A stretch of 64,000 nucleotides of DNA from Capnocytophaga gingivalis ATCC 33624. GTDB taxonomy: Bacteria > Bacteroidota > Bacteroidia > Flavobacteriales > Flavobacteriaceae. Within the stretch, counting starts at the first letter, position 1, and every line of letters begins with the position of its first letter. The notes under the pieces were generated by a model. That model worked only from the letters and a program-made list of their open reading frames with translations, searched no databases and was not told where the DNA came from. Below are positions 54,475-61,698 of this stretch, piece by piece. The stretch is from the NCBI RefSeq assembly GCF_000174755.1, contig NZ_ACLQ01000001.1, positions 1 to 64,000 on the forward strand. Reading direction: 5' to 3'. The position numbers were made by a program, and so were the translations under genes.

Positions 54475-55311
54475 TTATTTAGAGATAATATGTACATCTC
54501 TTTGAGGGAAAGGAATTTCGATACCTTCCTTATCAAAGGTCAGCTTTATTTGTTCTATTAGGTAGAAATGAGTATTCCAATAGTGCTCTGTTTTAGACCA
54601 TACACGTAGGGTGAAGTTTACCGAGTTATCTGCTAATTCATTTACAAAAACCGCAGGAGCAGGGTCTTGTAGCGCAGTAGGGCAGTTCTTTGTAAGGGTA
54701 TAGAGAATTTCTTTAGCTTTTTTTAGGTCAGATCCATAGCCAATGCCTACAATAATATTGTCACGACGCGTTTCTGACTCGGAGTAGTTGATAATATTGT
54801 CAGAGAAAAGAGGTCCATTAGGAATCATTAGCTTTTCGTTACCGAACTTAATAATGGTGGTATAGAACATACCGATACGTTCCACAGTCCCTATATGACC
54901 CTTAGCTTCGATGGTATCACCTATGCGGAAAGGCTTGAGGATAAGAAGCATAATTCCTCCAGCAAAGTTCGAGAGAGAACCCTGCAAAGCCAAGCCTACG
55001 GCTACCCCTGCAGCAGCTAAAGCCCCTAAGAAAGAGGAAACTGGCACTCCCACTTTTTGGATAACAGCCAGCCCTAATATGATGTAGAGTACCCATCGTA
55101 GTAGCTCATTGACAAAGTTCTGAATAGTAATATCTACCGCACGCCTTACCATGATACGCCTTACAAACTTTCGGATAAGGCGGCATACCCATATTCCTAC
55201 AAAAAGTAAGATAATTGCCCCAATAAGGTTAGGTGAGTAAGAAATCATCTTATCGGCGAATTTGTCTGTAAAAGACTGAAGATTATTGATATAAGTATCT
55301 TTTTCGTTCAT
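54475..55311 (-). CDS. MscS-type small mechanosensitive channel
   Basis: An inner-membrane protein of 278 residues. Three N-terminal helices lead to the Gly/Ala-rich pore helix (SSFLGALAAAGVAVGLALQG) and the MscS beta domain (FRIGDTIEAKGHIGTVERIG, TTIIKFGNEKLMIPNGPLFS). It releases solutes on hypo-osmotic shock. Length is that of the compact MscS group. Confidence 0.94.
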   Translation of the reverse strand: MNEKDTYINNLQSFTDKFADKMISYSPNLIGAIILLFVGIWVCRLIRKFVRRIMVRRAVDITIQNFVNELLRWVLYIILGLAVIQKVGVPVSSFLGALAAAGVAVGLALQGSLSNFAGGIMLLILKPFRIGDTIEAKGHIGTVERIGMFYTTIIKFGNEKLMIPNGPLFSDNIINYSESETRRDNIIVGIGYGSDLKKAKEILYTLTKNCPTALQDPAPAVFVNELADNSVNFTLRVWSKTEHYWNTHFYLIEQIKLTFDKEGIEIPFPQRDVHIISK

Positions 55312-55411
55312 AAAAAATTATATATTTTTACTTTAAGCCACAAAAATAAGGATTATAATTGTGCTGTACAACTATAATCCTTTATTTAACATTTGATTGA
55401 ATATAATAGGC

Positions 55412-56839
55412 TTAATCCATGGACTTGAAGAAGTCTGTGAACTTATCCGAGATAGTTTTGAGAATTGTTTTCTTTTCAGGTTTTACGATTTCTTCCTCCT
55501 CTTCTTCTTTTTTTGGGGTGACTACAGGGGTTGGTTCTATAGCCACAGGAGCTGCTACTTCAGGAGTGGTGAGAGGGGTTGGTTCCTGATGTGAGTGAAC
55601 TTCAGGTTGAGGGGTATCTTTTAGGTGAGAAAAGTCAATACGTTGTCCTTCGTTTTGTTCACGCTCAATTCCATCAAGCAAGAGTCCTATAGCGGTGGCA
55701 TAGATAGGAGAAGAAAGCTCTGGAGGGGTATTATTGGCCAAGTGTTCGTTGGGGTGACCAATGCGTGTAGGTAATCCAGTGATATACTCCACTAACTGAG
55801 GAAGGTCTTTTAGCTCACTTCCTCCACCGGTGAGGACAATCCCAGCGATGAGTTTCTTGCGAGGCTGGTCATAGCCATAATTCTTGATTTCGTTGAATAC
55901 AGCTTCAATGATTTCCTCCATACGGCAGCGGATAATGCGAGCCAAGTTGGTCACCTGTATCTCCTGAGGTTCCCTTCCCTTGAATACCTGAATATTGATT
56001 ACCTCATTCTCCTTGGTATATTCCGGTAGGGCAGATCCAAACTTGATTTTAAGCATTTCAGCCTGTTTGTCGAATACTCCACAACCTTCCTTGATATCTT
56101 TATCAATGATATTTCCTCCGAAAGGCACTACCGCAGTATAGCGGATATATCCTTCCTTGAAGATTGCCAAATCAGTAGTACCGCCTCCTATATCTACAAG
56201 GGCTACCCCTGCATCTTTTTCAGCCTCACTGAGCACAGAAGCAGAAGAAGCAATAGGCTCTAAGGTAAGCCCCTTGAGCTCAATGCCCGACTTGGTGACA
56301 CAGCGCTGGATGTTCTTGATAGGAGCTACCTGCCCAGTCACGATATGGAAAGTTCCTTCCAAGCGAGCCCCCACCATCCCTACAGGATCATGGATATCTT
56401 CCTGATTGTCTACCTTATACTCCTGAGGAAGGATATGGATTACCTCCTCGCCAGGGTAGCGATTCTTACTGCTCATCACACAATGACAGAGAGCATCCAA
56501 GTCCTCCGAGGAAATCATCTCATCAGCATTCTCTCGTGTGATATAGTCAGAAGCTTCGTTACTCTTGATATGTTGTCCAGCTATACCTACATAAGCCTCA
56601 GAGATCACTACCCCTGCTTTGGCTTGTGCTAGATCTACAGCTTGTTTTATAGAATCGATAGTTTTTCCTATGTTTCCCACCATACCACGGGAAATACCTT
56701 GACTCTTGGCCTTACCATAGCCTAAGATCTCCAATTTCCCGTATTGATTTTCACTACCAACGATTGCCACAATCTTGGTAGTACCTATATCAATTCCCGC
56801 AATGTATTTTTTTTGATTCATTTTACTATCTGTTTTCAT
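55412..56839 (-). CDS. ftsA: Cell division protein FtsA
   Basis: An actin-fold membrane tether of FtsZ, 475 residues. Nucleotide-binding strands are AGIDIGTTKIVAIVG, VALVDIGGGTTDLAIF and VLTGGGSELKDLPQLVEY. The C-terminal linker is a long Pro/Thr/Glu-rich stretch with an EEEEEE run (about 440-455), then an amphipathic helix (LKTISDKFTDFFKSM). An alternative ATG at 56821 would remove six residues. The next gene downstream is mscS-like, not ftsZ. Confidence 0.94.
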   Translation of the reverse strand: MKTDSKMNQKKYIAGIDIGTTKIVAIVGSENQYGKLEILGYGKAKSQGISRGMVGNIGKTIDSIKQAVDLAQAKAGVVISEAYVGIAGQHIKSNEASDYITRENADEMISSEDLDALCHCVMSSKNRYPGEEVIHILPQEYKVDNQEDIHDPVGMVGARLEGTFHIVTGQVAPIKNIQRCVTKSGIELKGLTLEPIASSASVLSEAEKDAGVALVDIGGGTTDLAIFKEGYIRYTAVVPFGGNIIDKDIKEGCGVFDKQAEMLKIKFGSALPEYTKENEVINIQVFKGREPQEIQVTNLARIIRCRMEEIIEAVFNEIKNYGYDQPRKKLIAGIVLTGGGSELKDLPQLVEYITGLPTRIGHPNEHLANNTPPELSSPIYATAIGLLLDGIEREQNEGQRIDFSHLKDTPQPEVHSHQEPTPLTTPEVAAPVAIEPTPVVTPKKEEEEEEIVKPEKKTILKTISDKFTDFFKSMD

Positions 56840-56910
56840 TTCCCAATATATCTGAAAGGTTATTTTGCATTTTTTATTTCTTTATAATACTTTTGTATTT
56901 TATTAAGTTT

Positions 56911-57678
56911 TTACTGATTTCGCTCCTCTACCACAGCATGGGCATGAGTGCATACTACCTGATTGTAATATTGCAAATTCACCTCTGTGTATCTGTCCAA
57001 GAAATTATCCTTTGCTGCCTTTTTATAAAAAGCTTTTAAGTTGTTGAATTTTAAATTAATATCATCAGATTTTCCTAAGCATACTGAGAAGTTAGCCCCT
57101 CGTAGTCGCGCAAAGAATTTGCCTTTGTTCACTGAGAGCTCTACGATATTCTCTCTAAGGAAATGATCCATATAGATATGCTTGAGAATGATATGAGCAT
57201 CCTCCCACATAGGCTCTTCTACCCCGCGAACCAAAGGTACCCGAGCAGAAGAAGCATCGGAGAGCGGCATACGCTTGCCCTGTATATCCATATAATAGAA
57301 CTGTCCCCCCCTGACCATCCTTGCGATGGGTTCCCGCTGCTTGATCACTATCTTGAGCACTCCATCGATAGTGAGGTAGATATCCGCATGCTCCACCATA
57401 GGATTGGCAGCCAACATCTTCTCTAAAGCATTGATTTTTATCTCTTGTAGGGTGTATTCCTCTGCATTCTTGGCTGAAAAAAGCAGGTTCTCCACAGCAT
57501 CATTGGTAATATATTGTGCTTGCTGTATATGCTGGGTATTTTCCTGACGAGAAATGACAATCTTTTGTATTTTTCGGTTGTTATTCCTATGAAAAGAAAA
57601 AGATTGTAAGAGAATAGGCAAGAGAAAAATACAGCTGATTTTGAGAATGATAAATATTTTATTTCTTTTACTATTCAT
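56911..57678 (-). CDS. ftsQ: Cell division protein FtsQ
   Basis: A bitopic divisome protein of 255 residues when started at ATG 57678 (MNSKRNKIFIILKISCIFLL). One membrane helix (about 8-27) is followed by a POTRA-like domain (MLAANPMVEHADIYLTIDGV) and the FtsQ beta domain. The frame is open back to 57798 with one more hydrophobic segment, which would be unusual for FtsQ; I prefer the shorter form. It precedes ftsA by 71 bases. Upstream murC, normally its neighbour, is absent. Confidence 0.85.
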   Translation of the reverse strand: MNSKRNKIFIILKISCIFLLPILLQSFSFHRNNNRKIQKIVISRQENTQHIQQAQYITNDAVENLLFSAKNAEEYTLQEIKINALEKMLAANPMVEHADIYLTIDGVLKIVIKQREPIARMVRGGQFYYMDIQGKRMPLSDASSARVPLVRGVEEPMWEDAHIILKHIYMDHFLRENIVELSVNKGKFFARLRGANFSVCLGKSDDINLKFNNLKAFYKKAAKDNFLDRYTEVNLQYYNQVVCTHAHAVVEERNQ

Positions 57679-57821
57679 CCAGAGAAAGAGCCATATGATA
57701 TACGGGGCAAAGATAGGAATAAATATTAGGTAGAAGTCAATCGAAAAAGCGTTTTTTATCAACAAAAGAACATACTTATTTTTTAATAAAAAATTCACTA
57801 TTTACCTATTTATATTTTCAG

Positions 57822-57829
57822 TATCTTTG
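57822..57829 (+). promoter_or_regulatory. -7 element of lpxD-like gene
   Basis: TATCTTTG, 24 bases before the ATG at 57853. Confidence 0.5.
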
Positions 57830-57852
57830 TACCCTAAAAGCAAAAGAAAGAA

Positions 57853-58770
57853 ATGAAATTTCCACAACCCTATACCTTAGAACAAATAGCTACCATCATA
57901 GGTAGTCGCTATGTAGGTGATAAAGACTTTCCTGTATTGGGAATGAATGAGATACATGTGGTAGAGGCAGGCGATATCGTCTTTGTAGATCATCCCAAGT
58001 ACTACGACAAGGCCTTACACTCTAAAGCAACTATAGTGCTGATTAACAAAGAAGTACCCTGTCCTGAAGGCAAAGCCCTATTGATCTCCGAGGATCCCTT
58101 TCGTGATTTCAATAAGCTCACTCGCTTCTTCAAGCCCTTTGAGCGAGCTACTGCTCTGATCGCTCCTACTGCTCAGATAGGAGAGGGTACTATAGTCCAA
58201 CCTGGTGCTTTTGTAGGCAATCATGTGGTCATAGGAAAGAACTGCCTTATTCATGCCAATGTTACTATCTATGATCATTGTGTGATAGGGGACAATGTGA
58301 CTATCCACTCAGGAACAATACTTGGAGCTGATGCTTTCTACTATAAAAAGCGTCCAGAAGGCTTTGATAAGCTCCTCTCAGGCGGGCGTGTAGTGATAGG
58401 AGATCAGGTGGACTTGGGAGCTCTCTGTACCATAGATCGAGGGGTGACAGGCGATACTACCATTAAGAGAGGTACCAAGATAGACAACCATGTACATGTG
58501 GGGCATGATACTGTCATAGGAGAGGAATGCCTGATCGCTTCCCAAGTGGGAATTGCAGGTTGTGTAGTGATCGAGGATAGGGTTACCCTATGGGGGCAAG
58601 TAGGTATCACCAGTGGGGTGACCATAGGTGAAAAAGCAGTCATTTTGGCACAGAGTGGCGTTAGCAAATCTCTCGAAGGTAACCAGACTTATTTTGGCTC
58701 TCCAGCCGAAGAAGCCCGTAAGAGATACAAAGAATTGGCCTCAGTGAGGGCTCTTGTGGAAAGACAGTAA
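57853..58770 (+). CDS. LpxD-like UDP-3-O-acylglucosamine N-acyltransferase
   Basis: A protein of 305 residues. The N-terminal LpxD uridine-binding domain (MNEIHVVEAGDIVFVDHPKY) precedes a left-handed beta-helix of hexapeptide repeats (APTAQIGEGTIVQPGAFVGN to SQVGIAGCVVIEDRVTLWGQ). His residues in HVHVGHDTVIGE fit the catalytic region. Enzymes of this family add an N-linked acyl chain in lipid A synthesis. Flavobacteria often carry a second, divergent LpxD-like gene, so this may be that one. A glycosyltransferase gene follows after 18 bases. Confidence 0.85.
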   Translation: MKFPQPYTLEQIATIIGSRYVGDKDFPVLGMNEIHVVEAGDIVFVDHPKYYDKALHSKATIVLINKEVPCPEGKALLISEDPFRDFNKLTRFFKPFERATALIAPTAQIGEGTIVQPGAFVGNHVVIGKNCLIHANVTIYDHCVIGDNVTIHSGTILGADAFYYKKRPEGFDKLLSGGRVVIGDQVDLGALCTIDRGVTGDTTIKRGTKIDNHVHVGHDTVIGEECLIASQVGIAGCVVIEDRVTLWGQVGITSGVTIGEKAVILAQSGVSKSLEGNQTYFGSPAEEARKRYKELASVRALVERQ

Positions 58771-58788
58771 CAGAATAGGGAAGAGCAG

Positions 58789-60072
58789 ATGAAGAAAGTG
58801 CTGATAATTACCTACTATTGGGCACCAGCGGGAGGACCTGGGGTACAACGTTGGCTGAAATTTGTCAAGTACCTGCGTGATTTTGGTATAGAACCCATTA
58901 TCTACACCCCTCAGAACCCTACCTATCCTATGGTGGATGCACATATAGCTGATGACCTTCCACAAGACTTAACCCTACTCCAAACAAAAATATGGGAGCC
59001 TTATTCCATAGCTTCTCTCTTTTCTAAAGAGAAAACAAAGAAAATAAGTGCGGGGATTATTCCTACCAAAAAGCTCTCATGGGTGGATAAGTGCCTGCTA
59101 TGGGTGCGTGGCAATCTCTTTATCCCCGATGCGCGGGTATTCTGGGTACGCCCCTCAGTGAAGTATCTATCTGACTATATTACCACACATGGGATAGATA
59201 CCATTATCACTACGGCTCCTCCCCATAGTGTACACCTGATAGGGATGCACCTCAAAGAAAAATTTCCTTCTCTACGATGGATCGCTGACTTTCGCGACCC
59301 GTGGACGAATATAGGCTACCATTCTCAGCTACGACTTACCAAAAAATCAGCAGAAAAGCACCTTACCTTAGAGCGAAAGGTGTTGCAGACAGCCGATACT
59401 ATTATCGTAACCAGCCCCAGCACCCAGCGGGAGTTTGCTGCAAAGACTCCAAAACCCATTGTGCTGATTACCAATGGTTATGATGATACTTTTACTAAGG
59501 AAGTGTCGCTATCTCCTTATTTCTTGCTTTCCCATATAGGCTCTTTGCTCTCGGAGCGCAATCCCGAGCCTCTTTGGCAGGTGTTGGGAGAAATGGTACG
59601 AGAGAATGAAGCGTTTAGGAAGGACTTACGTATATGCTTGGCGGGGAAGGTAAGTGAGGAAGTCTTTGCCTCCATAGAGAAATATGGGCTAACCTCCTCC
59701 TTGGAGTACAAGGGGTATCTGAGCCATACCGAGGCACTGGCGCTACAGCGAAGCTCTCAGTTGTTACTGCTTTTGGAAATCAACCATCACAAGACAGAAG
59801 GCATCATCCCAGGGAAACTCTTTGAGTATATGGCCTCGCAGCGTCCTATTCTCGCCTTGGGCTACTCACAATGGGATGTGAAGGAGATTATCTCCCAGAC
59901 CCAAACGGGTATTACCCTTTCGGTAACCGATACATCCGCTATTAAGCAAGCCCTTACCCAATACTACGCTCTCTATAAGGCAAATCAACTCCATACCCAG
60001 CCCACCTCACTTGGGGCCTATCATAGAAAGGCACTTACTCAAAAGCTTAGTGAGGTGATTTTGGAGAAATAG
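58789..60072 (+). CDS. GT4 family glycosyltransferase
   Basis: A protein of 427 residues with the two-Rossmann GT-B fold. The N-terminal donor-free side begins VLIITYYWAPAGGPGVQRWL; the C-terminal part carries LLLLLEINHHKTEGIIPGKL and FEYMASQRPILALG, the EGIIPGK-L/F-E pattern of group 1 transferases. It lacks a membrane segment. It probably adds a sugar to a surface polysaccharide or lipid-linked glycan; it converges with the DUF805 gene, 5 bases away. Confidence 0.87.
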   Translation: MKKVLIITYYWAPAGGPGVQRWLKFVKYLRDFGIEPIIYTPQNPTYPMVDAHIADDLPQDLTLLQTKIWEPYSIASLFSKEKTKKISAGIIPTKKLSWVDKCLLWVRGNLFIPDARVFWVRPSVKYLSDYITTHGIDTIITTAPPHSVHLIGMHLKEKFPSLRWIADFRDPWTNIGYHSQLRLTKKSAEKHLTLERKVLQTADTIIVTSPSTQREFAAKTPKPIVLITNGYDDTFTKEVSLSPYFLLSHIGSLLSERNPEPLWQVLGEMVRENEAFRKDLRICLAGKVSEEVFASIEKYGLTSSLEYKGYLSHTEALALQRSSQLLLLLEINHHKTEGIIPGKLFEYMASQRPILALGYSQWDVKEIISQTQTGITLSVTDTSAIKQALTQYYALYKANQLHTQPTSLGAYHRKALTQKLSEVILEK

Positions 60073-60076
60073 ATTT

Positions 60077-60550
60077 TTAGTATTTTTGACTATAATTCTT
60101 TCTATAATCCTTATTGTATTTACTATAAGAATTCTCTTTCTTTTGATGTGTAGAAGTATCAGTATCCGAAGGAGGGCTATTTTCAGAGGCTGTCTTCTTT
60201 TGAGAGTGCCTATACTTGGGTGATTCTCCGTAGTAATTAGTCTTTTTATCTCCTTCTTTCAAAAGCATAATAAAATAATAGAAAGGAATCCACTGAAACC
60301 AGCCACTGTTTCCCAGATCATGACAGCGCTTAGCCCCCTGAGCTAAGGCTAACCATATAATAGGGATATATAAGAGGATAAAAAAAGACATATTCTCTTG
60401 GGTTAAGAGAATACTTATAAGGATAAGGGTACTTAAAAAAATACATATAATCAGGCTTACCCCATAGGTAGTCCTACCAATACGCCCAGAGGAAGAAAAA
60501 AGGTTACTAAGCCAAGAAATGAAATATTCCCATTTAGTCTTCATAGCCAC
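60077..60550 (-). CDS. DUF805 membrane protein
   Basis: A protein of 157 residues. DUF805 features are the N-terminal GRIGRTTYGVSLIICIFLST and the Arg/Cys-His-Asp-rich GAKRCHDLGNSGWFQWIPFY. Three membrane helices are followed by a hydrophilic Ser/Lys/Tyr-rich tail of about 40 residues. Role unknown across the family. Its first 17 bases overlap the end of the next gene upstream, so the two are coupled. Confidence 0.88.
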   Translation of the reverse strand: MAMKTKWEYFISWLSNLFSSSGRIGRTTYGVSLIICIFLSTLILISILLTQENMSFFILLYIPIIWLALAQGAKRCHDLGNSGWFQWIPFYYFIMLLKEGDKKTNYYGESPKYRHSQKKTASENSPPSDTDTSTHQKKENSYSKYNKDYRKNYSQKY

Positions 60551-60764
60551 ATAGTTTTCTTCCTTTTTCTACAGCTTCTTTTACGGTGAGTTTTTCTACA
60601 TCTGTAGAGCATTGTCTTAGTCCTCTACAATGAGGATTGTAGTGATAAGCAGCGCTATTAGGTCCCTTGCAGATATATACATAAGTTTCACTTACCTCAT
60701 TACTCGAGCAAGCAATTATACTCACAAAAAAGACAATGAATAGAGAAATAGTTTTTGCTTTCAT
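60534..60764 (-). CDS. Small cysteine-rich lipoprotein
   Basis: A protein of 76 residues with lipobox FVSIIAC (Cys about 19). The mature domain keeps the pattern VYICKGPNSAAYHYNPHCRG, LRQCSTDVEKL, EAVEKGRKLCGYE, with four cysteines likely in two disulfides or a metal site. Similar short domains are found in Bacteroidota. Function unknown. Overlaps the DUF805 gene. Confidence 0.75.
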   Translation of the reverse strand: MKAKTISLFIVFFVSIIACSSNEVSETYVYICKGPNSAAYHYNPHCRGLRQCSTDVEKLTVKEAVEKGRKLCGYED

Positions 60765-60804
60765 GGATGTTTTTACTGGTTTAAGAATTGTATTTTATGA
60801 GATA

Positions 60805-61680
60805 CTATCGCTTTTTCTGAACATAGTTTTCCAAATCACTAAAGAAGATCTCCATATAGTTGATTACTTTCAAAAGAAATGTATCCGACAAACGAATATA
60901 ATAATCACTATTATTGTATTCTGTTTTAAGGAAGTTTTCTGTTTGGATAATCTCTTCTAAGTTCTTGTGTATATACTCTTTATCTATACTATTTTTTAGT
61001 ACCTTTTCTGTCAATACACTGAAATAATGAGGGTTATTGTGTATGATTTGATTTCTGAGTACTCTTATACTATCTAAGAATTGCCAATGTATCTGTTCGA
61101 ATATAAAGCTCTCTACCTTACAAAATTTGGTGAGAAATTTTCCACACTGTACAGTAGCATCTCCTTTTAGGTCACAATAATGAATAGGGGCTTTTTCTCC
61201 TAAAATGTCACAAAGCCTCTTTAATTGATTTTCAAAAAAAGAATATATCAATACTAAAGTAGTATTGTTTTGTATAATCGTAAAAGACGAGATGTTTAAT
61301 TTCTCAGGATCTTCTTCAAAAGAGCCTTCATTTTCAATTAGATATTCACCATCTCCTTGTAGCCATCTTAATTCATCGTATAGCCTTTGTGCTTTACATA
61401 TACCAAGTATTTTTTCTTCTCCTTCTTTATCTTTTGTTAGTAGATCAATTTCATTTTGTAATTCTTGTATTCTCTTGATTCTTTCAGGATTATCTTTGTT
61501 TTCTTCATAATTTTTCTGATAATTCTCAAGTTCTTTTTCTATTATTTCATTCTTTTTTTTCTCAATAATAGCCTCTTCTCCATCAGTAAATTTTTTTTGA
61601 TAGTTGATGTATTGTTTAAGAGTTTCTGTTCCCCCTCTAAACGTACTGAAAAATTCTTCTATTCTTGCTGTTTGGTTCAT
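60805..61680 (-). CDS. HEPN-motif coiled-coil protein paired with SF1 helicase
   Basis: A protein of 291 residues. The N-terminal 100 residues are charged and coiled-coil-like (IIEKKKNEIIEKELENYQKN). The second half is helical and contains RNQIIH (Arg209, Asn210, His214), the RNxxxH motif of HEPN ribonuclease domains, preceded by a helix-rich region with NTTLVLIYSFFENQLKRLCD. HEPN proteins often act as RNases in defence and toxin systems. It begins 18 bases after the helicase gene stops, on the same strand. I do not recognise a closer family; RNase activity is inference from the motif. Confidence 0.65.
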   Translation of the reverse strand: MNQTARIEEFFSTFRGGTETLKQYINYQKKFTDGEEAIIEKKKNEIIEKELENYQKNYEENKDNPERIKRIQELQNEIDLLTKDKEGEEKILGICKAQRLYDELRWLQGDGEYLIENEGSFEEDPEKLNISSFTIIQNNTTLVLIYSFFENQLKRLCDILGEKAPIHYCDLKGDATVQCGKFLTKFCKVESFIFEQIHWQFLDSIRVLRNQIIHNNPHYFSVLTEKVLKNSIDKEYIHKNLEEIIQTENFLKTEYNNSDYYIRLSDTFLLKVINYMEIFFSDLENYVQKKR

Positions 61681-61698
61681 AATAATATATATTTTGGA

